25,223 bases of DNA from an uncultured Planctomycetaceae bacterium. GTDB lineage: Bacteria > Planctomycetota > Planctomycetia > Pirellulales > Pirellulaceae. Numbering within the stretch: position 1 is the stretch's first letter; each line of letters begins with the position of its first letter. A program made the position numbers and the translations under genes. The stretch lies in the NCBI GenBank assembly GCA_903927685.1, contig CAIYOB010001313.1, forward strand, positions 1 through 25,223, written 5' to 3'. Shown in pieces: positions 24,436 to 25,223 of the stretch. Under the pieces are notes generated by a model. It saw only the letters and a list, made by a program, of their open reading frames with translations, did not search any database and was not told where the DNA came from.

Positions 24436-25223
24436 ATGCCCGACACGTCGCCTTTTGACCCCGCCCCCGCCTTGGCTCAACTGGATGCAGGTCTGAAGCA
24501 GGGGAAGTTGACTGCCAGCGCGGGGGAGAACATCCGCAAATGGTTGACCGAGCCCAGGTATGCCCCGTATGCCGCGGAAGTCGCGCGGCATGTGGCCGAG
24601 GGACTGTGGCAGAGACTGGACGATGTGTTCTGGACCGTGATTCCGTTCGGAACCGGAGGCCGCCGCGGCCGGATGTACCCCATCGGCAGCAACGCGATTA
24701 ACGACCGGACGATCGGGGAAAGCGCCCAGGGACTGGCGGAGTACGTGCGTCAGGAACTGGGAGGCCAGGGCCAGCTGTCCTGTGCAATCGCCTATGACAC
24801 GCGGAACAACTCGCGGCACTTTGCCGAGTTGTGTGCCGGCATCATGGTCGCCGCGGGGTTCAAGGTCTATTTCCTGGACGACTATCGCAGCACCCCGGAG
24901 CTTTCGTTCCTGGTCCGCTACAAGCAGTGCTCATGCGGGATCATGGTGACGGCCAGCCACAATCCGCCCAGCGACAATGCGGTCAAGGTGTACTGGTCCA
25001 CGGGCTGCCAGGTCATGCCGCCTCACGACGAGGCGATCATCGAACGCGTGATGAATGTACAGGATATCCGGCAAGCCGATTTCGCCGGAGCGGTGGCGGC
25101 CGGCGAGGTCAAGATCTGTACCGCCGAAGTGGATGCCGCGTTCGTTCAGGCGGTCATGTCCCAGCGCCGCTCCGGACCGCGGAACTTGAAGGTCGTTTAC
25201 TCGCCTTTGCATGGCGTGGGTGA
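24436..25223 (+). CDS. Phosphoglucomutase/phosphomannomutase, N-terminal part (cut by window)
   Basis: The frame is open from ATG 24436 to the right edge (262 codons) with no stop, so the gene is partial. It shows FGTGGRRGRMYPIGSNAIN near residues 72-90, IAYDTRNNS for the sugar-binding start of domain 1, and the phosphoserine loop VTASHNPPSDNAVKVYW near 170, with the catalytic Ser in TASHNP. These are the marks of alpha-D-phosphohexomutases, which interconvert hexose 1- and 6-phosphates in the cytoplasm. Domain 2 begins before the cut (KVVYSPLHGVG). ATG 24406 is in frame and also possible. Neither start has a strong Shine-Dalgarno site. Confidence 0.92.
   Translation, partial: MPDTSPFDPAPALAQLDAGLKQGKLTASAGENIRKWLTEPRYAPYAAEVARHVAEGLWQRLDDVFWTVIPFGTGGRRGRMYPIGSNAINDRTIGESAQGLAEYVRQELGGQGQLSCAIAYDTRNNSRHFAELCAGIMVAAGFKVYFLDDYRSTPELSFLVRYKQCSCGIMVTASHNPPSDNAVKVYWSTGCQVMPPHDEAIIERVMNVQDIRQADFAGAVAAGEVKICTAEVDAAFVQAVMSQRRSGPRNLKVVYSPLHGVG

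Overview
The window looks like the chromosome of a planctomycete, probably of the Pirellulales/Rhodopirellula type. The evidence is high GC (by eye mostly 65-70%), a secreted protein with the N-terminal FEPLEDRRLLS sorting motif and a type I dockerin, a BatA/VWA plus VWA/amidotransferase-like gene pair, DUF6263 and DUF362 proteins, and a long palindromic REP-like element. Most genes have a Shine-Dalgarno-like site, and several ORF starts had to be trimmed to match it. No rRNA, tRNA or CRISPR array was recognised.

Layout. 1-890 (-): 5' part of a secreted, Ala/Pro-rich repeat protein that runs off the left edge. 891-1366: non-coding, with one strong stem-loop. 1367-4184 (+): an MFS-type permease followed by a Tat-exported DUF362 protein. 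4195-5356 (-): three tightly packed genes, a small membrane protein, a zincin-type metallopeptidase and a YbaK-type Cys-tRNA deacylase. 5476-7810 (+): a secreted coiled-coil protein with a degenerate retropepsin-like domain, then an RMD1/DUF155-like membrane protein with a GTG start. 7784-8731 (-): an exported DUF6263-like protein whose start codon overlaps that of the divergent BatA/VWA gene. 8730-14330 (+): BatA/VWA protein, a second VWA/amidotransferase-like protein joined by an ATGA overlap, and an ABC-2 type permease.

14332-15980 is an accessory island. It has a small Cys-containing ORF on the minus strand and a lower-GC leucine-rich-repeat gene (14933-15643). That gene is bracketed almost to the base by two attC-like imperfect hairpins, which is the layout of an integron gene cassette. 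No integrase is present in the window.

15981-19039 (-): a secreted glycoside-hydrolase-like protein and an SGNH/GDSL esterase, probably one carbohydrate-degrading transcription unit. 19040-19475: a divergent intergenic region with short direct repeats and the REP-like hairpin. 19476-20984 (+): the LEPR/dockerin surface protein. 21151-23178 (+): a HEAT-repeat membrane protein with a DUF900-like alpha/beta hydrolase domain whose nucleophile serine is replaced by glycine. 23175-24203 (-): an NAD-dependent epimerase-like protein. 24436 to the right edge (+): a phosphoglucomutase/phosphomannomutase, cut by the window.

The most interesting items are the cassette-like unit at about 14851-15728, the enzyme-like proteins with altered active sites (retropepsin-like, DUF900-like, epimerase-like), and the divergent gene pair that shares a CATG start.
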